From: Bryobacterales bacterium
GTDB lineage: Bacteria; Acidobacteriota; Terriglobia; Bryobacterales; Bryobacteraceae
Assembly: GCA_016721425.1 (NCBI GenBank)
Contig: JADKID010000012.1
Coordinates: forward strand, 310,001 to 374,000
Direction of reading: 5' to 3'
DNA length: 64,000 nucleotides
The notes under the pieces: model-generated
What the model was told of the DNA's origin: nothing
What the model saw: the letters and a program-made list of their open reading frames with translations, nothing else
Databases searched by the model: none
Part shown: piece by piece, positions 41,945-49,790 of the stretch
Numbering within the stretch: position 1 is the stretch's first letter
Layout: each line of letters opens with the position of its first letter
Translations under genes and position numbers: made by a program

Positions 41945-43168
41945 CTATTCATAGCGCAGCGCCTCGGTGGGATTGAGCCGCGACGCCCGGTTGGCCGGCA
42001 GGATGCCGAACACGATGCCCACCAGGAACGATACGCCGAACGCCACCAGGATGGAGACGACGGAGATGGGGATGCGCACTTCGTCCTGAAAGTAGTTGGC
42101 CGCCGCCGGCATGGCGACGCCCGCGACGATGCCGAGCACACCGCCACCCACGCTGATCAGCACGGCCTCCAGCAGAAACTGGGTGAGCACGGCCCGCCGC
42201 GACGCGCCGAGCGACATGCGGATGCCGATTTCGCGGGTCCGCTCGGTGACGGTGACCAGCATGATGTTCATGATCCCGATGCCGGAGATCACCAGCGCGA
42301 TGGCCGAGACCAGGACCAGCACAAGCGTGAGCACGGAGGCCACGGTGGCGGCAGTTTCCAGAATGCCGGTGAGGTTTTGCACCGTGTAACGCGCGCCCTG
42401 GCGGTGGCGGGAGGCGAGCAGTTCGCTCAAAGCCAGAGTGACGGAGGGCACGTCGGCGGCATCGCGCACCTGCAAGTACATTGGGTCCACGCGCTCCACG
42501 GGTTCGAAGAAGCGCTGCACGGTGAAGGGGATCAGAGTGGCGCCGTTGTCACCCAACTCGGATTGGCCGAAGGTGGAGGTGCGCTCGCGGAAAACGCCGA
42601 TCACGGTGAACTGCAGGCCGTGGATCTTGATCAGCTGTCCGAGGGCCGCGGAGGCAGAGCCGAAGACGACCGTGGCTAGCTTTTCATCCAGCATGGCGAC
42701 CTTCTGGCGCAAGGCCACGTCGGAGGGATCGAAAAAACGGCCCGGCCCGACGAGCTTGAGATTGCGGACCTGGGAATAGAATTCGTCGGTGCCGATGACG
42801 CGGACATCGCGCTCGCGGCCGTCGAGCACCAGTCTGTCGGTGGAGTTGGTGACGGCCGAGGCGGCGACGATGCGGGCGCCCAGTTGCTTGCGGGCGGCCT
42901 CCACGTCGGCCAGTTTGACGAAATCGGCGTCGGCCTTGGCGGAGTCCTGCGTGCCTGCGTCGTAGTAGGCCGAGACGAGGTTGGAGCCGATGCCGCGGAT
43001 CTTATCGAGGATGAGGTCGCGCGAGGTGATGGAGATGGTGACGACGAGAATGACGCTGGCGTTGCCGATGAGCAGACCGAGCGCGGTGAGCAAAGTACGG
43101 ACGCGGTTGGCCTGCAGCGCCTGATAGCTGAATCGGAACGCTTCCAGAACAAACTGCAGGGACGCCAT
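41945..43168 (-). CDS. MacB-like ABC transporter permease
   Basis: A 407-residue single-length MacB/FtsX permease. The N-terminal helix segment is ALQANRVRTLLTALGLLIGNASVILVV; here N replaces the usual small residue in the V-A-A-V type segment. A periplasmic domain spans about residues 50-265. Three C-terminal helices follow, with the conserved VISGIGIMNIMLVTVTERTREIGIRMSLGA and the ending ILPANRASRLNPTEALRYE. It needs an ATPase partner that is not encoded nearby. It is 124 nt upstream of the ADOP gene on the same strand, separated by two hairpins, and 10 nt downstream of nothing on its 5' side except the TPR gene stop at 43179. Confidence 0.85.
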   Translation of the reverse strand: MASLQFVLEAFRFSYQALQANRVRTLLTALGLLIGNASVILVVTISITSRDLILDKIRGIGSNLVSAYYDAGTQDSAKADADFVKLADVEAARKQLGARIVAASAVTNSTDRLVLDGRERDVRVIGTDEFYSQVRNLKLVGPGRFFDPSDVALRQKVAMLDEKLATVVFGSASAALGQLIKIHGLQFTVIGVFRERTSTFGQSELGDNGATLIPFTVQRFFEPVERVDPMYLQVRDAADVPSVTLALSELLASRHRQGARYTVQNLTGILETAATVASVLTLVLVLVSAIALVISGIGIMNIMLVTVTERTREIGIRMSLGASRRAVLTQFLLEAVLISVGGGVLGIVAGVAMPAAANYFQDEVRIPISVVSILVAFGVSFLVGIVFGILPANRASRLNPTEALRYE

Positions 43169-43178
43169 TGCTTCCAGT

Positions 43179-44039
43179 CTAGCCGCCGGAAGCCCGCTTC
43201 AGCAGACGGCGCGCGTCCTGCCGGGAGGGATCGTCGGGGCTGAGAGGCGATTTCAGGTATTGCTCCAGGAGGGCCTTGGCGGCATCCAGGTTGCGATTGG
43301 TCTCCACGTAGGTTTCAGCCCGCGCGTAGAGAACCATGGGGTTGTTTGGCTCGACCTTGGACGCCAATTGAAACGCGTTTTCCGACTCGGCAAACTTGCC
43401 GCGGCGGGCGAGGAACTTAGCCAGGTCCACAATGCGGCCCACTTGCTTGGGCGCCAGAGCCGCGGCGCGGCGGAACTGGCCCTCGGCCAGATCGTGCAGT
43501 TTCTGCCGTTCGGCGATCTGCGCCAGCGCGGAATGGTATTCGGCCTGGTCACTGGTCTTGATCTTCTCGGCCAGCGCGGTGGCCTTATCCAGTCCGCCGC
43601 CGAGGAAGCCGGGCGCCTCCAGATAGTACGAGAGCAGGTCGTTCACTGCCTCGAGGTCCCTGGGGTTGAGCTGTACGGCCCGTTCAAAGCTCTGGCGCGC
43701 ACGAGAGGCGTGGCCCGGCGCGGCCAGCGGATTGGAAGTTTCGGCGCGGCGGCCCCAGGCCCGGCCCAACCAGTTGTGATAGCGGGAGTTGTTGGGCTCT
43801 GCCTGAGTGGCCTTTTCGAAGGACTCGATGGCTTTCTTGTATTCGCCGAGTTGATAGTTGGCTTTGCCGGAGAGTTCCCAGGCTGCGCCATTCTTGGGTT
43901 CCGCGGACTTGGCGAGCACTTCGAGCGCGGCCGGATATTCTGTCCGGTCGTAGAGCTTTTTGGCGCGATCCAGATCCGTGCCGAAGGCGGCGACGGCGGC
44001 CAAGCTCAGCAAAAAGATCAACTTGCAGCCACTAATCAT
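43179..44039 (-). CDS. Secreted TPR-repeat protein
   Basis: The protein has 286 residues from ATG 44039, with AAGGAACG as ribosome site. The signal peptide MISGCKLIFLLSLAAVAAFG is followed by TPR units (WELSGKANYQLGEYKKAIES, YHNWLGRAWGRRAETSN, HSALAQIAERQKLHDLAEGQ, VDLAKFLARRGKFAESENAF). It ends with basic helices (RLLKRASGG). It lies 10 nt before the MacB-like permease gene and is probably co-transcribed, so a periplasmic partner role for that permease is possible. A much longer frame upstream is the reverse of the alpha/beta hydrolase gene and is not part of it. Confidence 0.8.
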   Translation of the reverse strand: MISGCKLIFLLSLAAVAAFGTDLDRAKKLYDRTEYPAALEVLAKSAEPKNGAAWELSGKANYQLGEYKKAIESFEKATQAEPNNSRYHNWLGRAWGRRAETSNPLAAPGHASRARQSFERAVQLNPRDLEAVNDLLSYYLEAPGFLGGGLDKATALAEKIKTSDQAEYHSALAQIAERQKLHDLAEGQFRRAAALAPKQVGRIVDLAKFLARRGKFAESENAFQLASKVEPNNPMVLYARAETYVETNRNLDAAKALLEQYLKSPLSPDDPSRQDARRLLKRASGG

Positions 44040-44108
44040 TACGTTCCTTACATCATATCGGACGCAGAACGCCGCCGAATGGTGACAAGAAAATGGCACC
44101 ATGGACAG

Positions 44109-45389
44109 ATGCGCCGACTCGCCGCCCTCGCCCTGTTCTCCTGTGCCGTCTACGCTCAGCAATCCGCGGAGACTTACTACAGCGTGCCTCCAATCGACGC
44201 GCCTGAACTGGCGGCGCGCGGCAGTCACGCCGTGGGCGTGCGGACGTTCACGATCACAAACCCGGATCAACCCGACATCCTGCAATTCGACAGAGCCACG
44301 GGCAAGGCCCCGCTGACCCCCAGGGCTCTCACCATCGAGTTGTGGTACCCGGCGGTGATTCCCGCCGGCCAGCGCGAGCACACCATCTATCAAAACGTTC
44401 TCGCGCCGCGCGGTGGCGCCCCGATCCCGTACCAGACGGCGGGCAAGGCCCTGCGCGACGCGCCGCCGAAGACAGGCGAGCGCTACCCGCTGGTGATTGT
44501 CTCGCATGGCTATCCGGGCTCGCGCGTCTTCCTGACCTGGCTGACGGAGAATCTGGCGTCGAAGGGCTATGTGGTGGCGGCCATCGATCACACCGATTCC
44601 GTGACGGGCGCGGTGCGCGGCTTCGCCAGCACGCTGCTGAACCGGGCGGCCGATCAGCATTTCACCATTGACGCGCTGGCGGCGATGGAGCGGCAGGAGA
44701 GTCACGTGCTCCACGGAATCATGGACGCCGGGCGCGTGGCCATCGTGGGCTACTCGATGGGCGGCTACGGCGCGCTGGCGGCCAGCGGCGCGGGTTACTC
44801 CAAGCAGGGGGGATCGGCCCGGGTGGTGCCAGGCGGTTACATTGACGATTGGACGGCCGGCAGCCCGAAGTACGACGCCCGGCCGCGCGGTCACATCAAG
44901 GCAGTGGTGGCCATTGCGCCATGGGGCGCGCAGCCGCCGCACAACAACTGGGACGCGGCCGGATTGGCCGGACTGCGCATCCCTTCGCTGTTCATCGTGG
45001 GCAATCAGGACGACGTATCCGGCTACGAGCAGGGGGTGAAGCGCGCCTATGATGGCGCGGTGCGCTCCAACCGCTGCCTGCTGGTCTTTGAGAATGCGCG
45101 GCACAACGTGGGCGGCAATCCGGCGCCGCCGGAGGCGCGCGCGGCATTTCCTACGCTGGAGTCGTTTGAGGAGCCGGTGTGGCGCAAGGAGCGGATCACC
45201 TCCATCAACCAGCACTTCATCACGGCGTTTCTCGATTTGAATCTGAAGGGCGACGAGACGCGCCGCGCCTATTTGAACGTGGCCGTGCCGCGCTCCAACG
45301 ACGGCAAGGACGCCACGCTGTGGAAGGGCTTCCAGAAGCGCTGGGCTCTGGGTTTGGAGCTCCACTGCGCACCGCCTGCCGCCCAGTGA
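44109..45389 (+). CDS. Secreted alpha/beta hydrolase (dienelactone hydrolase/PAF-acetylhydrolase-like)
   Basis: The protein has 426 residues from ATG 44109, giving the signal peptide MRRLAALALFSCAVYAQ; an ATG at 44079 is in frame but hides the signal. The hydrolase core has YPLVIVSHGYPGSR (oxyanion region), AIVGYSMGGYGALAA (nucleophile Ser), FIVGNQDDVSGY (acid Asp) and VFENARHNVGGN (His). The spacing and large lid resemble platelet-activating-factor acetylhydrolase-like esterases. The substrate is unknown. The next gene starts in its stop codon (TGATG), so the two secreted hydrolase-type proteins are translationally coupled. Confidence 0.8.
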   Translation: MRRLAALALFSCAVYAQQSAETYYSVPPIDAPELAARGSHAVGVRTFTITNPDQPDILQFDRATGKAPLTPRALTIELWYPAVIPAGQREHTIYQNVLAPRGGAPIPYQTAGKALRDAPPKTGERYPLVIVSHGYPGSRVFLTWLTENLASKGYVVAAIDHTDSVTGAVRGFASTLLNRAADQHFTIDALAAMERQESHVLHGIMDAGRVAIVGYSMGGYGALAASGAGYSKQGGSARVVPGGYIDDWTAGSPKYDARPRGHIKAVVAIAPWGAQPPHNNWDAAGLAGLRIPSLFIVGNQDDVSGYEQGVKRAYDGAVRSNRCLLVFENARHNVGGNPAPPEARAAFPTLESFEEPVWRKERITSINQHFITAFLDLNLKGDETRRAYLNVAVPRSNDGKDATLWKGFQKRWALGLELHCAPPAAQ

Positions 45390-46180
45390 TGCCCAGGATC
45401 CGGCCCATCCTCGCCGTCTGCGCCCTGGCCGCCACGGTTGTGCCCGCCGGCCGCGCCGACAGCTTCTCGCAGACGTTCGACGACTTCACCATCCCAATGC
45501 CCGTGCGGCCGGGCGATACGCTGTTGCTGGGCATCGTCGGCGGCTGGGAGCGCTGGGACAACCCCGTGCGCTGCATCCGCTCGATGGCCATCGAATTCAA
45601 GCGCCAGCGCCGCACGGATCTGCACGTGGAGACGGTGGAGAACCACAAGCTCAACCTCGCCGAGGAGCTCGTGCGCCGCGCCTTCGACTTCAACCGCGAC
45701 GGCGTGCTGTCCCCGGAGGAGGCCGCTCAGGCGCGTGTGATTGTCTTCGGCCAGAGCCTGGGCGGGCGCGCCACCGTGGTCTTCACACGCACGCTCCACG
45801 AGATGGGGATTGCCGTGCCGCTGGCCGTGATCGTCGATGCCTACGGATCGGATTCCTACGAATTCCCGCCCAACGTCGCCGCCGCCGCCAACTTTTACCA
45901 GCGCGATCACGCCGTCATCAAGGGCGCGCCGCGCATCCGCGCCAACCGCGTGCTGGCCAACCAGCAGTTTCACTACCGCGGCAAGCTCTTCTCCGCGCAC
46001 GACGTGATGGAGTACGACCCCGCCGTGTGGACCCGAGTCCGCGAACTGCTCACTTCAGCAACGGCGCCACGCGGCGGATCTCCGCATCCACGCCCGGCGG
46101 CATCGATAGCCCCATCAGGCGGCAGACCAGCGCAAACACATCGATGGTCTTCGCCGCCGGTGTCACCGCGCCCCTCCTGA
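45389..46180 (+). CDS. Secreted hydrolase-like protein with an EF-hand
   Basis: The protein has 263 residues with the signal peptide MPRIRPILAVCALAATVVPAGRA. An EF-hand loop lies at residues 100-111 (D-F-N-R-D-G-V-L-S-P-E-E, with ligands at positions 1, 3, 5, 9 and 12), directly before VIVFGQSLGGRATVV, a lipase-type nucleophile elbow. The rest resembles lipase/alpha-beta hydrolase regions (VIVDAYGSDSYEFPPN, the acid Asp side). The last 43 residues overlap the converging phosphodiesterase gene by 131 nt and are Ser/Pro-rich. The true end is probably near VWTRVRELL, and the stop may be lost. ATG overlaps the upstream hydrolase stop. Confidence 0.65.
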   Translation: MPRIRPILAVCALAATVVPAGRADSFSQTFDDFTIPMPVRPGDTLLLGIVGGWERWDNPVRCIRSMAIEFKRQRRTDLHVETVENHKLNLAEELVRRAFDFNRDGVLSPEEAAQARVIVFGQSLGGRATVVFTRTLHEMGIAVPLAVIVDAYGSDSYEFPPNVAAAANFYQRDHAVIKGAPRIRANRVLANQQFHYRGKLFSAHDVMEYDPAVWTRVRELLTSATAPRGGSPHPRPAASIAPSGGRPAQTHRWSSPPVSPRPS

Positions 46181-47243
46181 ACGCCGGGCCACTGCCGATG
46201 AGGATGCCCGCCATGGCGCGATAGCGGCGCGGGTCGTAGCCGTGCATGCCCTTGAGATCCGGCACGGGCTGGGCGTCGGCATCGCCGGGCGGCACGATGA
46301 ACACGATGGATGGAGTTTTCGGAACGACGATGAGATCGCCGATGCGCGGGTTGTCGCGGTAGTGCAGATACTCGGGCGTCTCGGCCCGCCGCCACACCTC
46401 CACCTCGGGCGAGCTCTTGAGCAGCTCGGCGCGGACCCGCTCCGGCTCGTCGCAGTAGAGCATGGTCATGGGGGCTTCGTTGGCGGCCAGGCAGCCCGTG
46501 AAATTGGCGCGGGCGGAGAGATCGAGACGCGAGGCGACGGCGATCTGGCCATGATCGGAGAGCACGAGTATGTTGGTGTCTTTGCGGATCTTGCGGACGC
46601 CCTTGACGAGCTCGCCGACGGCGGCATCCACCTTCTGAATGGCGGCGCGCGTCTCCGCCGAATCCGGGCCAGTTTTGTGGCCGGCGGAATCGACGTCGGA
46701 GAAGTAGACCACCACGAGGCCGGGGCGCTCCGATTCCGGCAGGCGGAACCAGGCGAGCACCTGCGCGATGCGCTCTTCGTTGGTGACGCGGCCATCGTAT
46801 TTCTTGAAGTAGGTAGGAGATTTGCCCTGAATATTGGCATCGGTGCCCGGCCAGAAGTAGGTGGCGGTCTTGATACCGGAGGCCTCGGCCAGCAGCCAGA
46901 ACGGCGTGCCGCCGTACCACTCGCCCTCGGATGAGTTCTTCATGTAGGAGAACGAGCGGCGCTTCTCGCGGTCGTGGAACATCATGGCGACCAAGTCATG
47001 GTGGGAGGGCTCCATGCCGGTGGCCATCGAATGGAAATTCGGGAACGTGGTGGAGGGAAAGCTGGGCACCAGTGTTTCCACGGACGCGCCGCCGCGCTTG
47101 AGGTCGAGGAGGTTGATGGTGTGCTCCCGCTCGGCGAAGTCCCAGCGGAAACCATCGAGGGCGATGATCAGCACGGGAGGCTGGACGGCAAAGGCAATCC
47201 CGCAGAACAGCATGGCAACGAGAGTCCGCAACATGCCAACCAT
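46050..47243 (-). CDS. Secreted nucleotide pyrophosphatase/phosphodiesterase (NPP)-family enzyme
   Basis: About 397 residues from ATG 47243 (ATG 47234 is also possible). The signal peptide MLRTLVAMLFCGIAFAVQ leads into VLIIALDGFRWDFAE, the first metal Asp. The nucleophile Thr lies in PSFPSTTFPNFHSMATG. Metal sites follow: YFSDVDSAGHKTG (Asp, His) and ILVLSDHGQ (Asp-His), with a late His in LKGMHGYDPRRY. This is the alkaline phosphatase-superfamily plan of NPPs, which hydrolyse nucleotide or phospholipid diesters outside the cell. The gene converges with, and overlaps by 131 nt, the EF-hand hydrolase gene. Confidence 0.87.
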   Translation of the reverse strand: MVGMLRTLVAMLFCGIAFAVQPPVLIIALDGFRWDFAEREHTINLLDLKRGGASVETLVPSFPSTTFPNFHSMATGMEPSHHDLVAMMFHDREKRRSFSYMKNSSEGEWYGGTPFWLLAEASGIKTATYFWPGTDANIQGKSPTYFKKYDGRVTNEERIAQVLAWFRLPESERPGLVVVYFSDVDSAGHKTGPDSAETRAAIQKVDAAVGELVKGVRKIRKDTNILVLSDHGQIAVASRLDLSARANFTGCLAANEAPMTMLYCDEPERVRAELLKSSPEVEVWRRAETPEYLHYRDNPRIGDLIVVPKTPSIVFIVPPGDADAQPVPDLKGMHGYDPRRYRAMAGILIGSGPAFRRGAVTPAAKTIDVFALVCRLMGLSMPPGVDAEIRRVAPLLK

Positions 47244-47291
47244 TATGTCCCGTGGCTGGCAGGAAATCGGAGGGGATATCCTAAAGCCAAG

Positions 47292-48113
47292 ATGCGGTTG
47301 AGTGCCATCGCGCGGCTGATCGGTGTGGCGGCCTTCTTGTGCCACCTTGGAATGGCCGGCCAGACGGGCTCCATCATCGGGCAGGTCGTCGATCCGGCCG
47401 GCGGTATCCTTCAGTTCCCCATTGTGCGCCTGCACAGACAGTCCGATTCGCGGCCGCCGCGCCAGTCCTACGGCGAAGAGACCGGACGGTTTCGGCTGGG
47501 GAAGCTCCAGCCTGGCGTTTACACCATTGGGATCGCCGTTGCGGGTTTTCGGAAGAAGGAGGTCACTGGCGTTGCGGTCACTGCGGGGCAGTTGGTTGAC
47601 CTGGGTGTCCTCCGCCTGGACGCACCACGGTGCAGCGATCCTGGCGTGTACTGTCACGAGGTGAAGGGCAACGAAGATCCGATTCACGCGCAGGGCACCA
47701 TCGAGGTGCCGGTTCTGTGCGGAGTCGACATCGACGAGGGGCAAGTGCTTTGCACTATCGAACTAGATGGCCGTGGCTCCGTCCCGCCCATGCGGGACTC
47801 TGTCACGGATTTCTGGATGAGGGAAGGAAGCAGCGGGCAGAGCTACCTGAAACCGCGAAACGGCGCCGCCCTGGCGCTGACCCGATCTGCCGAACGAAAC
47901 AAGGAGAGTTGCATGACGGCCTTGTATTCCAAGAACGAAGTGCGGATCGATGGCCTCGCCGCGGGCAGCCGCGTTTGCGTTCGGACGAACGGCGATCGCT
48001 ATGCGGAACTCATATTGGACGCAGCGGTCCCGCCGAAGGCCGGGAGTATCAAGGCCACATTCCCCACCTGGTGGGGGACGCCGGACTACCCGACTCTGTA
48101 TATCGCCCACTAG
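47292..48113 (+). CDS. Secreted protein with N-terminal carboxypeptidase-regulatory-like domain
   Basis: The protein has 273 residues from ATG 47292 with the signal peptide RLSAIARLIGVAAFLCHLGMAG. One carboxypeptidase-regulatory-like domain (SIIGQVVDPAGGILQFPIVR through PGVYTIGIAVAGFRKKEV) spans about residues 28-105. The rest has paired Cys (PRCSDPGVYCHE, VLCGVDIDEGQVLC) but no known motif. It starts 48 nt from the divergent NPP gene (start 47243). It is a typical acidobacterial secreted protein of unknown function. Confidence 0.7.
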   Translation: MRLSAIARLIGVAAFLCHLGMAGQTGSIIGQVVDPAGGILQFPIVRLHRQSDSRPPRQSYGEETGRFRLGKLQPGVYTIGIAVAGFRKKEVTGVAVTAGQLVDLGVLRLDAPRCSDPGVYCHEVKGNEDPIHAQGTIEVPVLCGVDIDEGQVLCTIELDGRGSVPPMRDSVTDFWMREGSSGQSYLKPRNGAALALTRSAERNKESCMTALYSKNEVRIDGLAAGSRVCVRTNGDRYAELILDAAVPPKAGSIKATFPTWWGTPDYPTLYIAH

Positions 48114-48141
48114 CGTCAGTCCAGGGCAACCCCGCCCGCGC

Positions 48142-48615
48142 CTAACCCAGGATCCGCCCGAAATCCTCCCTCGTCAGCCGCATCGTCTGCCAGTCGCTCA
48201 AGTGCTGCGAGCCGTACTTCGCATAGAAATCCAGCGCCAGCCGGTTCCAATCCAGCACCACCCACTCCATGCGCCCGCAGCCGCGCCGGTCCGCCTCCGC
48301 CACCATCTCTTTGAACAGCCCGGCGCCCGCGCCCTGGCCCCGGAACTCGGTCTTCACGAAGATATCTTCCAGGTACAGAGTGGGCAAGGCGAGGAAGCTG
48401 GAATACGTCTCCAGCACCAGTGCGTAGCCGGCCGGCGTGCCGTCCACGAACGCCAGCCAGGCATCGAGCCGCGGCTTGTCGCCGAAGATGTCGCGGACCA
48501 GCCGCTGGCGCGCGCCCTCGTCCGGCGGCTCGAGCTTCTCGTAGGCGGCCAGGGCATCAATTAGAGACAGCAGGATGAGCGCCTCTGCGGGCTGGGCGCG
48601 GCGGATCTCCAACAT
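48142..48615 (-). CDS. GNAT-family N-acetyltransferase
   Basis: A 157-residue protein beginning MLEIRRAQPAEALILLSLID, the usual GNAT strand 1/helix 1. Strand 4 and the acetyl-CoA pyrophosphate loop read LYLEDIFVKTEFRGQGAGAG, matching the R/Q-x2-G-x-G/A motif. NRLALDFYAKYGSQHL is the C-terminal motif B region. It resembles diamine/spermidine acetyltransferase-like GNATs (EDIFV is frequent there), but the substrate cannot be read. The stop is 28 nt from the preceding converging gene. Confidence 0.85.
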   Translation of the reverse strand: MLEIRRAQPAEALILLSLIDALAAYEKLEPPDEGARQRLVRDIFGDKPRLDAWLAFVDGTPAGYALVLETYSSFLALPTLYLEDIFVKTEFRGQGAGAGLFKEMVAEADRRGCGRMEWVVLDWNRLALDFYAKYGSQHLSDWQTMRLTREDFGRILG

Positions 48616-48641
48616 GGATGGAACTCCTCAGGATCAGTGGA

Positions 48642-49790
48642 TCAGGCTCTCAACTGGCGCGCCAAAAAGGGCAGGCCCTCTTTGCCGTGAAAGACGTGCG
48701 CGCCCGGATGGACCTCCTGGGCGATGCGATCGGCGGCGCCCATTACTTCGTATACCTTCTTCACGTGCTCAAACGAGGCCTGAAACGCCGCCAGCGGAAA
48801 GATGGGGTCCTTGACGCCGCTTTCGGCAAACAGCGGGCGCGGGGCGATGCACGATGCCACATCGAACTGCTCGCACCACTGCAAAATGCCGGGCACGTAG
48901 TTGTCGATGCAGTGGGAGATGCTCATCACCGAATCGCGGAACGTGTTCAGATACCCGCTGACAAACGCGGCCGCGATGCGCTCGTCCAGCGCCGAGGCGA
49001 ACACGGTGATGGTGCCGCCGCCGGAGATGCCCATGCAGCCGATGCGCTTGGAATCGAACTCTTTCCGCGTCTCCAGATAATCGATGGTCCGCATGACGTC
49101 CCACACGCGCCAGCCCACCATGGTCTCGCCAAACAGCAGCGCCGCGCCGGCCGAGGGCTGGCACGACGACGCACTCAGATTCTTCTTGCGCGCTTCCGCG
49201 TCGCGCCGGCACCCAAAACCGAGCGGCTCGATGGCGAACGCGGCCATGCCGTTCTCCACAATCTGCAGCGCGTAGTCGTAGGCGTAGCCGACCTTCTCGG
49301 TACGATCCTTGCCCTTCTCATCGATGCCGACAATGTCGTCCACGCCGCGGCCGTGACCGGGGATGCTCACCACCACCGGCATCGGCGTCTGCTTGCCCTT
49401 GGGGATCAGCAGGAAGCCCAGCACGGCCATGCCGGGGCGCGATTCGAAAACCACCGTCTCGCGTGTGTAGCCCGGAAACTCGCGGGTCTCCAGCACACGC
49501 GGCTTCAGCGCGGTGCGCGCCGGGAATCCGCCCACCAACTCCGTCACCTTGGCGCGGACCTTTTTCTGCCACAGCTCCGCGTTCTTCTTCGTCGTGGCGG
49601 AGAAGCGAAGCTTGCGCGGCATCTCGTCATAGCGCAGCTTGCTGTACACCAGCGAATCAAATTCGCTCTGGTCCACCTGCTTGCCGAACTTCTCCAGCGA
49701 GCCCTTGTAGGGGGCCTCCGCCTGTTGTGCTTTGATCTTCATGGCTGTGGGCGCCAGCGCCGCGATTGCGAGTCTTCTGCGAGTGATCAC
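48642..49790 (-). CDS. Secreted alpha/beta hydrolase of the acetyl-xylan-esterase/dienelactone hydrolase type
   Basis: A 382-residue protein with an N-terminal Tat-like Arg cluster (MITRRRLAIAALAP). It has an oxyanion strand MPVVVSIPGHGRGVDD, a nucleophile elbow IGCMGISGGGTITVF, an acid region in FAESGVKDPIFPLAAF, and a late His in VHPGAHVFHGKEGL. GFGCRRDAEARKKN and several Cys mark the subfamily found beside sugar-degrading genes. It begins within the CpaF gene's stop region (overlap of 4 nt). The link to CpaF appears positional only. Confidence 0.75.
   Translation of the reverse strand: MITRRRLAIAALAPTAMKIKAQQAEAPYKGSLEKFGKQVDQSEFDSLVYSKLRYDEMPRKLRFSATTKKNAELWQKKVRAKVTELVGGFPARTALKPRVLETREFPGYTRETVVFESRPGMAVLGFLLIPKGKQTPMPVVVSIPGHGRGVDDIVGIDEKGKDRTEKVGYAYDYALQIVENGMAAFAIEPLGFGCRRDAEARKKNLSASSCQPSAGAALLFGETMVGWRVWDVMRTIDYLETRKEFDSKRIGCMGISGGGTITVFASALDERIAAAFVSGYLNTFRDSVMSISHCIDNYVPGILQWCEQFDVASCIAPRPLFAESGVKDPIFPLAAFQASFEHVKKVYEVMGAADRIAQEVHPGAHVFHGKEGLPFLARQLRA

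Noticed and set aside
43179..45365. A 728-codon frame ending in the TPR protein
   Set aside because: The upstream part is antisense to the secreted alpha/beta hydrolase gene. The TPR protein has a good start with ribosome site at 44039.
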